DNA from: JAJDAT01 sp964344185
GTDB lineage: Bacteria; Nitrospinota; Nitrospinia; Nitrospinales; JAJDAT01
Length of the DNA stretch: 64,000 bases
Reading direction: 5' to 3'
Assembly (NCBI GenBank): GCA_964344185.1
Contig: CAYFMN010000019.1
Coordinates: forward strand, 1 to 64,000
The notes under the pieces were generated by a model. That model did not search any database, was not told the origin of the DNA, and saw only the letters and a program-made list of their open reading frames with translations. Position numbers and translations under genes: made by a program. Of this stretch, positions 27,048-35,510 are shown piece after piece (within the stretch, counting starts at the first letter, position 1; each line of letters begins with the position of its first letter).

Positions 27048-27650
27048 ATGAGAAAATTAATTAATATTTTTATTATCAGTTTCTTGATTCTTTTTGCCGC
27101 TCAAGCATCGGCATATGAGCTTGTAGTTTTGAGCGGAGAAACTTCTAATAATTCCAAACGTTGGAAGGAAGAGGTCTTTCCGGATTACGCCAATAGTGAA
27201 ATTGGGAAAAAACTTCCAGCAAAAATAGTGACATTCCAAGGCGCTAACTTTCCAGACTGGATCGCTGGAGCTATTCAAGAAAGTCGAGTAGGCGAAATCA
27301 TTGGAACGCCAACTTTTATTATTTGGGACGCGAAAAAAAAACAAGAAGTTGGTCGAGTAGAAGGATATACGGAAAAGCCAAGATTTTATTCCCAAATGGA
27401 TGAGGCTCTTGCGATGATAGAACAGGGGATGCACCCTGGCCAACGAGAAGGCTCTGGCGGCGATCATAGAGAAGAGGGTTCTGGTGGACAACGTGAAGAA
27501 GGTTCATCGACAAGTAGAGATATTATGGACCATATGTACAAAACTCCGGAAGAAGCGAAACGGGCTTCTGAAATGTTAGGTTTGGGAGGAGAAATTCACT
27601 CTCACGAAACTCCTAATGGAACTATTTACATGCCCGGTTCTACGATGTGA
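27048..27650 (+). CDS. Secreted thioredoxin-fold protein with Gly/Glu/Arg-rich segment
   Basis: 200-residue exported protein. Signal peptide MRKLINIFIISFLILFAAQASA (cleavage after ASA), then a thioredoxin-like fold: an initial strand YELVVLSGETSNNSKRWKEE and the cis-proline strand GTPTFIIWD, followed by GRVEGYTEKPRF. The C-x-x-C active site is missing, so it should not be a redox enzyme. A low-complexity stretch (GQREGSGGDHREEGSGGQRE, about 129-150) precedes an unknown C-terminal tail. AAAGGA at 27032-27037 sets the ATG at 27048. SoxS/SoxW-type thioredoxins have a similar layout; this relation is inference. Confidence 0.65.
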   Translation: MRKLINIFIISFLILFAAQASAYELVVLSGETSNNSKRWKEEVFPDYANSEIGKKLPAKIVTFQGANFPDWIAGAIQESRVGEIIGTPTFIIWDAKKKQEVGRVEGYTEKPRFYSQMDEALAMIEQGMHPGQREGSGGDHREEGSGGQREEGSSTSRDIMDHMYKTPEEAKRASEMLGLGGEIHSHETPNGTIYMPGSTM

Positions 27651-27671
27651 TTTTGATCTTGGTTGACTTCT

Positions 27672-28640
27672 ATGAATGAGATAGAGGGCGATCTTAACCG
27701 CTCCAACATGCGAACTCCTCACCTTCCTTTTGAGGAGCCGCCTTTTCGCATGGTTTTAGACGTTGAAAAAACGTCTGAGAAAGATTGGTTTGAAGTAGGC
27801 GAAGACAAAGAACGATCCCTGCAAATGACGGAAAAAGCAAGACTCCTTGCTTCCCGTCACGCTGATGTTTTTTTGGCCGATGATCGCGCTTTACAAGCTT
27901 CTCATGAAGCGCTGAGTTTAATGTTAGATCATTTGCCGGCTTTTTGGCCCAATCATTATTTTAGATTAGATAATGCGATTGGCTTTAAAACCCGCCCCGG
28001 AATCGAGAGAACTGAATTTCCAATTGAATCTACTCTAAAGAAATTACACCCTCTTGATTTTGCGGCAAGATTAGTTCAGGAGGATTTAGTAATTATGCTT
28101 CCTCCAAACTCTGAAGAAAGAAAAAAGGGGTGGTGGTTGGGCGCGGCAAGCGTTGCTTTTCCTTCGCGATGGAGTTTAAAAGAAAAATTTGGACGCTCGA
28201 TGTCGGAAATTCATTCGCCAGTGCCGTTTTATGATGTCTATTTAGAAAATTCAGTGGATAAATTTTTTGATTTCATGCCGACTGGCCGTATTTTTTCTCG
28301 ACGTAATTGGTCTGTTCACGATACCCCGGTTCTCTATCAAGACGGAAGCGAAAGCGCTAACAACATAGTTGTTAATCCGGAAAACGTTGGAGAGAAGTTT
28401 TGGTTAAGAGTTGAACGTCAAACTTTACGCAAAATGACAGAAACTGGAGCTATACTTTTTACTATACGTATCCATTTGCGGAAGCTAAAGGAAATCGTAG
28501 CCATTGAAGGGGCGGCGGAACGACTTGCGTTAGCCTTAAAGGCATTGCCTCATGAAATGCAAGTTTATAAACGCACTTGCGAATTCGCTAACGCTGTTCA
28601 AACTTATTTGGGGGAAATGGCCGATAAATTCGGCTCATGA
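27672..28640 (+). CDS. DUF3445 family protein (heme-dependent oxidative N-demethylase-like)
   Basis: 322-residue soluble protein matching the DUF3445 family, of which the alpha subunit of heme-dependent oxidative N-demethylase is the studied member. Features: PFRMVLDVEKTSEKDWFEVG near the N-terminus, a helical segment ending in LPAFWPNHY, the core VAFPSRWSLKEKFGRSMSEIH, VPFYDVYLENSVDKFFD, and WLRVERQTLRKM near the end. The histidine in SEIHSPVP is a plausible heme ligand by family analogy. No ferredoxin-reductase or glutamine amidotransferase partners are adjacent. ATG 27672 is preferred over an upstream TTG at 27663. Confidence 0.82.
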   Translation: MNEIEGDLNRSNMRTPHLPFEEPPFRMVLDVEKTSEKDWFEVGEDKERSLQMTEKARLLASRHADVFLADDRALQASHEALSLMLDHLPAFWPNHYFRLDNAIGFKTRPGIERTEFPIESTLKKLHPLDFAARLVQEDLVIMLPPNSEERKKGWWLGAASVAFPSRWSLKEKFGRSMSEIHSPVPFYDVYLENSVDKFFDFMPTGRIFSRRNWSVHDTPVLYQDGSESANNIVVNPENVGEKFWLRVERQTLRKMTETGAILFTIRIHLRKLKEIVAIEGAAERLALALKALPHEMQVYKRTCEFANAVQTYLGEMADKFGS

Positions 28641-28692
28641 TTAATTGTGATTAGACTTAATCAATTAGTTGGTAGTTAGGTTTTGGAGAGTT

Positions 28693-30588
28693 CTAATTAG
28701 CATATTGTGGTTTTACAGAGTTAAAAGAATTTTTTAGAAAAGTTGCCGTTTTTATATCTCCAGCAGAATTAAAGTGGCCATATGCATATTGGAAAATGGA
28801 ATTTCCCAATAGTGGGCATGTGTAATAAAGAGAGCGTATTAAGCGACCAAAATTAGAGATAGACTCTTTAGTTAAAGTGTTTTTTGTGTTTAAAGCGTTT
28901 AATTCAATGGAGTATTGATAAGGAGCGATATAGTTCGGTAGTTGTTTTAAAATTTTAATAAGATCGCCTAATCCAGAAACAAGTGGATTGCCCTTATCCC
29001 TCGTTTCATAAAAGCTTTGTAAGTTTTGAAATGAAACATTCTTTAATAATGGGTTTAATTTATATGCTTCAGATTTAAATTTTTCATTTAGAGTTTTTTG
29101 GCCGCTCATAGAATAAAGTTCCGCTAAAAGCCAATAGGGTATTGAGTGTTGAGGCGTGATTTTAATCGATTCTTTTAAGAAGAATTCAATTAAGTTTTTT
29201 ATATATGGAGTTTTTATTTCTTTTTTAAATTTAATCATACTCCCTAAGGAAAATGATACTAAGCTTGTTGAATATTCAAGCTTTGAAAGAGGTCTTTCTA
29301 AAAAGGTACATTTTTTAAAAAAAGATACGCATCCAGTATACGAAAAGTCCTCAATTTTAAAGCTGGCGACGAGGCTTTGAATAAGTTCAATCTCTAACTG
29401 TTTGCCGCTTATATCTTGATTATCATAAGGTGGAGCGACGTTCGGGTGGAGGTTTAGTTTTTTATTGATTTGTTTATAGACTCCATACGCCAATAACCTA
29501 TTTCCTGCGCCAATGGGGTGAATAGTGTCAAAAAATAGTAGCTCCTTACCGCTTGTAAGAAAAGAGATTCCCGAATTTATATAAAAAGCATTTGGATATT
29601 CCCCTGCCACTGATTTTTTTGATGCGTTGATTTTTTCTCCTGATTCCCTTTTATAACTTATATCTTTTTCGGATAAATTAGCTAATTGCGCGTATTTTTT
29701 GAATTTGTTTGTTGAGGCTTGTGTTGTCAGAACTGAAGGTAGGCTCACCAACCCTACTAGGATGTTTTTTTCTTGAGCGTCTAAAATTATTTTTCTTAAA
29801 TTATTTTCATATAGCTTTAAATTGCGTTGATAAATATTGAAATTAGTTTGTTTTTTCTCATTGTTCGTAAAAGAAAGCAGTCGTGAAAATAATCTATAAA
29901 AATTTAGATTCTTTAAGATGTTTTCATTGGGGCAATAGTCTAATTCATCGGAAATATTTTTTTTGTTTAATTTATTAATATCATTCCATCCTGTCATTAA
30001 AAGGACCATGTCTGGTTTAACATGATCAATCTCTCTTTCATAAAGATATCTAACATGGCATGAGTTGTTGCCCCACACGCCGCCGTTTATTACTTGGAAA
30101 TGGATATTTTTATTTAACTTGTTATTTAACATTCGTTCCAGGATTCTTGGCCAAGTAAGCTCATTTGAGTGCTCTCCCGCTGTTGTTGAGCCTCCCAAAG
30201 TTAAAATTCTATAAATATGACTTGGTTTTTCCTTTTTAAAAAAAGGACCGCGAAATCCATGCTTATTTATTATTAAATCTCCTCCTGCGCTTCTTATCAG
30301 GCTCTCTTTACCGGCGTCAAAACTTATTTTGGAAGGAAATTTCACGGATTGTTTCATGCGATTGAAAACGACGTCTTCGCTTCCAAAATCCAAAGTGGGC
30401 GTATTAAAGGCGTCTCGTCTGATTCTAACCAAATTATCGTCATATTCGAGAATTGGGTTGAGGTTTAACCTCAGGCTATCCCATTGTGAGTAGTACTTTT
30501 TAAGAATTAAATGGGAAGCTATTTCAAGGCCGAGAAAAAATAAAATGACCGATAAAGTGGCAAATAACGCGATCTTATTTTTTTTCAT
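28693..30588 (-). CDS. Membrane-anchored SGNH/GDSL hydrolase-family protein
   Basis: 631-residue protein with an N-terminal membrane anchor (about 7-29) and an SGNH hydrolase domain: block I LTLGGSTTAGEHS (serine nucleophile), block III LMTGWNDINK (the asparagine), and block V DTIHPIGAGN with the catalytic D and H (about residue 368-371). The C-terminal 250 residues are helical and hold a TPR-like segment (ITPQHSIPYWLLAELYSMSG). SGNH proteins of this layout often act on surface polysaccharide or lipid acyl groups; the substrate here is unknown. Its codons are noticeably more AT-rich than those of its neighbours. Stands alone on the minus strand. Confidence 0.82.
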   Translation of the reverse strand: MKKNKIALFATLSVILFFLGLEIASHLILKKYYSQWDSLRLNLNPILEYDDNLVRIRRDAFNTPTLDFGSEDVVFNRMKQSVKFPSKISFDAGKESLIRSAGGDLIINKHGFRGPFFKKEKPSHIYRILTLGGSTTAGEHSNELTWPRILERMLNNKLNKNIHFQVINGGVWGNNSCHVRYLYEREIDHVKPDMVLLMTGWNDINKLNKKNISDELDYCPNENILKNLNFYRLFSRLLSFTNNEKKQTNFNIYQRNLKLYENNLRKIILDAQEKNILVGLVSLPSVLTTQASTNKFKKYAQLANLSEKDISYKRESGEKINASKKSVAGEYPNAFYINSGISFLTSGKELLFFDTIHPIGAGNRLLAYGVYKQINKKLNLHPNVAPPYDNQDISGKQLEIELIQSLVASFKIEDFSYTGCVSFFKKCTFLERPLSKLEYSTSLVSFSLGSMIKFKKEIKTPYIKNLIEFFLKESIKITPQHSIPYWLLAELYSMSGQKTLNEKFKSEAYKLNPLLKNVSFQNLQSFYETRDKGNPLVSGLGDLIKILKQLPNYIAPYQYSIELNALNTKNTLTKESISNFGRLIRSLYYTCPLLGNSIFQYAYGHFNSAGDIKTATFLKNSFNSVKPQYAN

Positions 30589-30923
30589 AAATCCTTGAGG
30601 GTTAAAATGATTTTTTGAGTAAAACGGCTGAAGTGTAGTTATTCTAAGCCCGGGTTATTCCGTTGCGTTTTGTTAATTTACTGACTTGAAGAGAAAATGG
30701 GATTGTAGATTTTGACCGGTTTCTTGGATCTTTTTTGTTTTTTAATTGGATTATCGATTTGGTCTAAAAAGATATTCTATCGCTAGTTTCGTTCAGAAAA
30801 GCTTTTGGCAGGATGGCTAATTGGCATCGTCACGGATTGCGCTCTTTCAATGCATTCTAATATTAGCTTTAAAAATTGCAAACTAAAAGTGAAGATGGAA
30901 GCAGGGACTCGTTTTGGGCTTGA
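30589..30923. other. Intergenic region, nothing identified
   Basis: About 335 bases between two minus-strand genes. No coding frame, RNA or clear terminator recognised; it probably carries the promoter of the SGNH gene. Confidence 0.4.
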
Positions 30924-32084
30924 TTAGTTTTTTCGTTTAAAAGAATTGATGTAATTACGTAGGCGAGGAGCAATCATTGGTTTTGATCGGCGGCTTCCTG
31001 GCCAGCGGTCTTTATATACAGGGCTTCCAGATCGGATAGGACGGCGTGTTTCTTGGATTATGATTGTTTTGATGGGCTCGTTAAGTGGAGTCGATNNNNN
31101 NNNNNTGTTTGCTGTCTTAATATTTGTTGCTGTTTCCATGTTTAGTTCTGCTTGCGGTTCCGGTTCGATTTCAACGCTAGCTATAGGTAGAGCTTCTTTT
31201 GGCGTTGGGACGATTCCTCTCGTGGAGGCTATTTGAAACACAAAGTCGCCTTCGTCGAGATCTGGATCGCGTATCTTTCCGTATTGAGGAGTTTGTCCAG
31301 TTTCATAAACCATCACTTCTTTGTTCAGATACATCCCTAGTTCTTCGCCAGTAACATAACCGTCGCTATTGAGGTCGCCTTGGCCTTCTATGGCTCTAAT
31401 AAATAAAGGAGCAAATACGCTCCTGGCTGGAACCGTTTCTCCTGCGCTTCCAGAGCTAATGAATTGACGCACCGGGCGCGCGGTCTTTTGAGATATATGT
31501 CCGGGAATTTTATTGAGAGCGCGGCTTTTAAAAATTGTTCCAGAAAAGCAACTGTCAAACAAAAATAAGGCGTGCTTGGCTTCTATTTCTTTCGACCAGG
31601 TAATAATGCGGGTCATTGGAAGCGCGCGTTTTAAAAATCCTATCTCGTCTTCGTTAGGATCTGGGGAGTCGGCGGGAACTAAATAACCTTTTTTACCGTT
31701 TTTACGAGAAAACCCATGCCCCGAAAAGAAGAATAGAAGTTGGGATCGCTCCTGGTAGCCATATTTTTTTATGAAATCTTCAAACGCTTTTTGTAGCTCG
31801 TTCGCATTAGGATTCATCACTTTGGTAATGGTGAATCCTTGGTTTCGCAGCGATGATTCCAATTGTTCCAGTTCCTCAGGAATGCTCTTTAAATCTGGCC
31901 ACGTAGAGTAATCGCTTACGCCGACAAGTAATGCATGACTTGATTTATATAAATCGATTAGTTCAGGCTTCGATTTTGTCGATACTATTTTTATTCCGCG
32001 ATCTTCTCCCCTTGAGTTTGAATGGAATAGGCAAATAAAGATTAAAAAGCTAAAACTAAAGATTATTTGTTTTTTGGTTTTCAT
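30924..32084 (-). CDS. Secreted caspase-family (peptidase C14) protein with EF-hand
   Basis: About 386 residues with a signal peptide (MKTKKQIIFSFSFLIFICLF). The caspase-like domain (about 48-245) keeps both catalytic residues: H123 in FFFSGHGFSRKNG and C179 in LFDSCFSG. A calcium-binding EF-hand loop, DLNSDGYVTGEE, follows about 50 residues later. The C-terminal tail is Pro/Ser/Arg-rich and unstructured, and contains a ten-N assembly gap at 31096-31105, so its length is uncertain. The ATG at 32084 is chosen over an upstream one at 32129 because it precedes the signal peptide. It lies 78 bases downstream of a CsgG-family gene and may share its operon. Confidence 0.85.
   Translation of the reverse strand: MKTKKQIIFSFSFLIFICLFHSNSRGEDRGIKIVSTKSKPELIDLYKSSHALLVGVSDYSTWPDLKSIPEELEQLESSLRNQGFTITKVMNPNANELQKAFEDFIKKYGYQERSQLLFFFSGHGFSRKNGKKGYLVPADSPDPNEDEIGFLKRALPMTRIITWSKEIEAKHALFLFDSCFSGTIFKSRALNKIPGHISQKTARPVRQFISSGSAGETVPARSVFAPLFIRAIEGQGDLNSDGYVTGEELGMYLNKEVMVYETGQTPQYGKIRDPDLDEGDFVFQIASTRGIVPTPKEALPIASVEIEPEPQAELNMETATNIKTANXXXXSTPLNEPIKTIIIQETRRPIRSGSPVYKDRWPGSRRSKPMIAPRLRNYINSFKRKN
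31096..31105. other. Assembly gap (10 N)
   Basis: Placeholder of ten Ns inside the tail of the caspase-family gene. True length unknown. Confidence 0.95.
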
Positions 32085-32162
32085 GGGATTCGATTTTTTT
32101 ATAATTTCAAAACGAAAAATGAGACGCATTTTTATGCTTCTCAGATTTCCACAAAATATTCC

Positions 32163-33101
32163 TTATTGAACCAGGATATAACCTTTTTTAACTTCGGTTC
32201 CTGTCTCCATAACGGCTTTGGAAAATTTTTCTTTCACGCTTGTTACTCGCAGCGTTCCTACTTTGGTTTTTTCGTCGCCTAGGTTTTCTCCAGTATCTGG
32301 ATCGATTAACTCCTCTCCAGGAGAATAAACGTTAAAGACGTCTCCTTCAGAAACTCCGTTGCGCGAACCGAGATTTGAATAAACTGATTCATTTCCAACT
32401 TTGATGATTTTTCCGGTCAATGCAATATTTTCTAAATGAGCGACTATTTTTTGTACCGCTTTGTCAATGGCTTTTTGCGCTGTTTGGCCTAATGGAGTTT
32501 TTTCAAATCCTTCTGTGTCGAAGTTAAATCCGGCAAAATTAACGCCTAATGATAGGCCGCCGTCTTCAGATTTTTCTTCGACTCGGATAGAATCTAAAAC
32601 TTGCCCGCTAGTTGTGTCTATAATTCTAAGAATAATGCCTACATGAGATTTAGTTGATTCGCCGCCAATTGAAAAACCTGCGAAGCCGATACCTGTGCCG
32701 GAAGAGCTAGTTTCCGTTTGAAATTCAGTGACGGTTCCTTTAATTAAGATTTGAGCGGGAACCAATTTACCGGTTTGGGCCGATTTTGAAACCGCGAAAC
32801 GAGCGCTAGCGGCCAAATCTTGTTCTCCAATAATATCTTCTAATGTTTGTCGTTCAATAACGACAAACTTCCCGGACTCGACTAGTGCGTTATTTAATTG
32901 ATCGGCAAGTCCTGTTCCCAAGTTTGCTTCCCCGGACCAGCCAGATCGGTTATCAAATCGAGAAACGGCGACAGTTTTTTTAAGTTGATCCGCAAAGGCT
33001 TTTGATGCCCAACTAATAAAGACGCTCACGAATATTAAAACAAAACAAAGATTCTTTAATTTACTAAATTGGTTGTTATTAGACGACTCAGACTTAAACA
33101 T
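32163..33101 (-). CDS. CsgG-family (curli assembly-like) exported protein
   Basis: 312-residue protein with a signal peptide or N-terminal helix (about 20-38, ending ASKAFA). The CsgG-type domain follows: KTVAVSRFDNRSGWSGEANL, GLADQLNNALVESGKFVVIERQTLEDI, and LIKGTVTEFQ. No lipobox cysteine is evident at the signal cleavage site, so it may be periplasmic rather than a pore-forming lipoprotein like CsgG. A C-terminal beta domain (about 235-312, GKIIKVGNESVYSNLGSRNG) resembles those of other CsgG-like surface proteins. AAGGAG upstream sets the ATG at 33101. The caspase-family gene follows on the same strand. Confidence 0.85.
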   Translation of the reverse strand: MFKSESSNNNQFSKLKNLCFVLIFVSVFISWASKAFADQLKKTVAVSRFDNRSGWSGEANLGTGLADQLNNALVESGKFVVIERQTLEDIIGEQDLAASARFAVSKSAQTGKLVPAQILIKGTVTEFQTETSSSGTGIGFAGFSIGGESTKSHVGIILRIIDTTSGQVLDSIRVEEKSEDGGLSLGVNFAGFNFDTEGFEKTPLGQTAQKAIDKAVQKIVAHLENIALTGKIIKVGNESVYSNLGSRNGVSEGDVFNVYSPGEELIDPDTGENLGDEKTKVGTLRVTSVKEKFSKAVMETGTEVKKGYILVQ

Positions 33102-33393
33102 TTTTAATTCTCCTTGATAATAAAGATTCGATAACCCCTTAAAAAGCAAAGCTCATGCCAGTTTTCAGAAGGAAATTTTTTTATGGGTATCGCGCCAAAA
33201 AACAATTATTTTCGAAAGCCGTTTGTCTGATAAAAAACCGAAGTATGGCTTTTGGAGAGGAGCAAAATTAGGTTAAAAAGGTATTTTTTTCCGTTTAATT
33301 AGATGTTCGGTTAACCAGATATGGATATATAATCAATTGAATTTATAAAACGCATGATTTTTGGCTAAATTTAACCGTCCTCAATATATTCGC

Positions 33394-35376
33394 ATGCAGC
33401 ATTTACTTCAGGACCTTACTCTTCTTCTCTTGGTATCCCTTCCGATCAATATTTTTTTTCATCGTATAAAACTCCCTTCCATTATGGGGTTTTTGATAGC
33501 GGGTATTTTGATCGGTCCTAATTCTTTAGGATTAATTGGAGACCCGCGTACCGTGGAGGAATTAGCGGAAATTGGAGTCGTTTTGCTTTTATTTGTTGTG
33601 GGTTTAGAGTTTTCTATTGGAAGATTGCTCAAAAACCTTAAAACGGTAATTGGTTTTGCCAGTTTACAAATGCTATTGACCATTGCGGTCTTTTTCTTTG
33701 CTTTATGGAAAGGAGGGTTGCCGGCTAACCAAAGTTTGGTTTTTGGAATTTTAATAGCTCTCAGCAGCACTGCTATTGTGTTAAAGATCATGACAGATCG
33801 CGGAGAACTCAATTCATTACATGGCCGTATTTGCGTTGGCGCTTTGCTATTTCAAGATCTTTGTGTCGTTCCTTTGACAATACTCATTCCAATTCTCTCC
33901 GCTCCATCTGGAGATTACTCAGGAAGTCAATTGGGTTTAGCTTTTGCCAAATCTATTGCGGCGGTGGGCGCTATATTTATTTTCTCTAGATTACTCATTC
34001 CCAAAACTCTTGAGTTTATCGCGAAGACTGGAAGTAAAGAACTGCTTACTTTAGCGGTGATTTTAATCGTTTTAGGGACGTGTTGGGCATCCGAAGTTTT
34101 AGGTTTGACCTTGGCTATGGGAGCTTTTATTGCAGGAATGATTCTGGCTGATTCGGAATACAACCATCAAATCATACTGGATATTTTGCCGGTTAAAGAT
34201 TATTTCGCCGGTATTTTTTTCATCTCGGTGGGAATGCTTTTACAGGTCCAATTATTTTTTGATTCGTTTTTATTTCAATTAGGGTTAGCTATTGGTTTGA
34301 TTTTTCTTAAAGCCGTACTTGGGTTTTTTGCGGCATGGATAGCGCGTTCGCCTCTAAGGATTTCGTTTATTGCTGGAATTCGATTAGCTCAAATTGGAGA
34401 ATTTTCTCTTATCTTAGCCGATATGGCTTTAGATAACGGGTTCTTTTCGGATAAACAGCATCAACTGTTTCTAACCGTGTCAATACTTTCTATGCTTATA
34501 GCTCCAATGTTGGTGCGCGTTTCGACAATTCTTTCTATTAAGTTATTTTCTCAAAACGCTAATGAAAACATGGACGAGCCTGGAGACGAAACGAAAAAGC
34601 TAACCGGACACGTTGTTATCGCCGGTTATGGAACCATTGGACAAAATTTATCGCGTGTTCTAAGAGAGATTAATATACCGTTTTTAATTTTGGATCTGGA
34701 CGGCGAACGGGTAAAGCAAGCTTTATCAAATGATATGAAAGTTTTGTTTGGAGATTCAACGCGAGAGGATACTTTAATAAGGGCCGGAATTAAAAGCGCT
34801 CGGATGATAGTTTTTTCCACTCCCGATTTAGTTGCAATGCAGGAAGCGATTCGTTCTGCTAGAAAACTCAATCCTGGTTTGTATATTTTGGCGCGAACCC
34901 CGAACGCAACTCAGGTGGAAGAAATGACGGAAGCGGGAGCTAATTTTGTGATTCCGGAAGAATTTGAAACTTACGTCGAAATATTTTCAAGAGTCCTAAA
35001 AGAGTTACACATTCCTAACAACGTTATTGAACAACAAATAGAATTGATTCGTTTGGAAGGATATAGCATGTTGCGAGGGCTATCGTTAAATATGGAAGGA
35101 TTGCAAAAGTTCTCAACTTATTTAGCCGCGAGCCTTACGGAGTCTTTTCAGGTAATGGACAATTCTTGGGCAAATCAGAAAACTTTAGGAGACATGAAGA
35201 TTAAAGATAAGACGGGCGCCAGGCTTATTGCTGTTGTAAGAAAAAATGATATTCATGCAAACCCTCCACAGGATTTTTCAATTCAATCAGGAGATATTCT
35301 CGTTCTATTCGGGAGACATATTCAATTAGATAAATCTTTGGACCTGCTAGAGTTTGGACCTAAAGACGAGTCTTAG
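33394..35376 (+). CDS. Kef-type K+/H+ antiporter with RCK domains
   Basis: 660-residue monovalent cation:proton antiporter-2 (CPA2) protein. About twelve membrane segments (residues 10-385) with IMGFLIAGILIGPNSLGLIG in the first helices and GALLFQDLCVVPL in the ion-translocating helix. The cytoplasmic part has a Rossmann TrkA-N/RCK_N domain (GHVVIAGYGTIGQNLSRVL, about 415-433) and an RCK_C domain (about 570-650). The glutathione-gated KefB/KefC regulation cannot be judged. The frame is open from TTG 33361; ATG 33394 is preferred because family members start just before the first helix. Confidence 0.93.
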   Translation: MQHLLQDLTLLLLVSLPINIFFHRIKLPSIMGFLIAGILIGPNSLGLIGDPRTVEELAEIGVVLLLFVVGLEFSIGRLLKNLKTVIGFASLQMLLTIAVFFFALWKGGLPANQSLVFGILIALSSTAIVLKIMTDRGELNSLHGRICVGALLFQDLCVVPLTILIPILSAPSGDYSGSQLGLAFAKSIAAVGAIFIFSRLLIPKTLEFIAKTGSKELLTLAVILIVLGTCWASEVLGLTLAMGAFIAGMILADSEYNHQIILDILPVKDYFAGIFFISVGMLLQVQLFFDSFLFQLGLAIGLIFLKAVLGFFAAWIARSPLRISFIAGIRLAQIGEFSLILADMALDNGFFSDKQHQLFLTVSILSMLIAPMLVRVSTILSIKLFSQNANENMDEPGDETKKLTGHVVIAGYGTIGQNLSRVLREINIPFLILDLDGERVKQALSNDMKVLFGDSTREDTLIRAGIKSARMIVFSTPDLVAMQEAIRSARKLNPGLYILARTPNATQVEEMTEAGANFVIPEEFETYVEIFSRVLKELHIPNNVIEQQIELIRLEGYSMLRGLSLNMEGLQKFSTYLAASLTESFQVMDNSWANQKTLGDMKIKDKTGARLIAVVRKNDIHANPPQDFSIQSGDILVLFGRHIQLDKSLDLLEFGPKDES

Positions 35377-35412
35377 CCTGATTGCCCATCGAAAGAATTT
35401 AAAATTAGATTA

Positions 35413-35510
35413 AGGGAACCTCTAAAGATTCAAATTTGCCAAGAGTCTGACCTCTTAATAAGGGCCAGGCGATAGCAAACGGGCAAAAATGCCGACTGTT
35501 AGATGTCCTC
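35413..35510. repeat. Intergenic repeat, copy A
   Basis: Roughly 98 bp between the convergent Kef and MFS-SpeE genes. It shares with copies at 43297 and 46526 the ends CCTCTAAA...TTAGAxG and a core AGCAAACGGGCAAAAATGCC. The terminal parts are inverted relative to each other. Confidence 0.75.
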
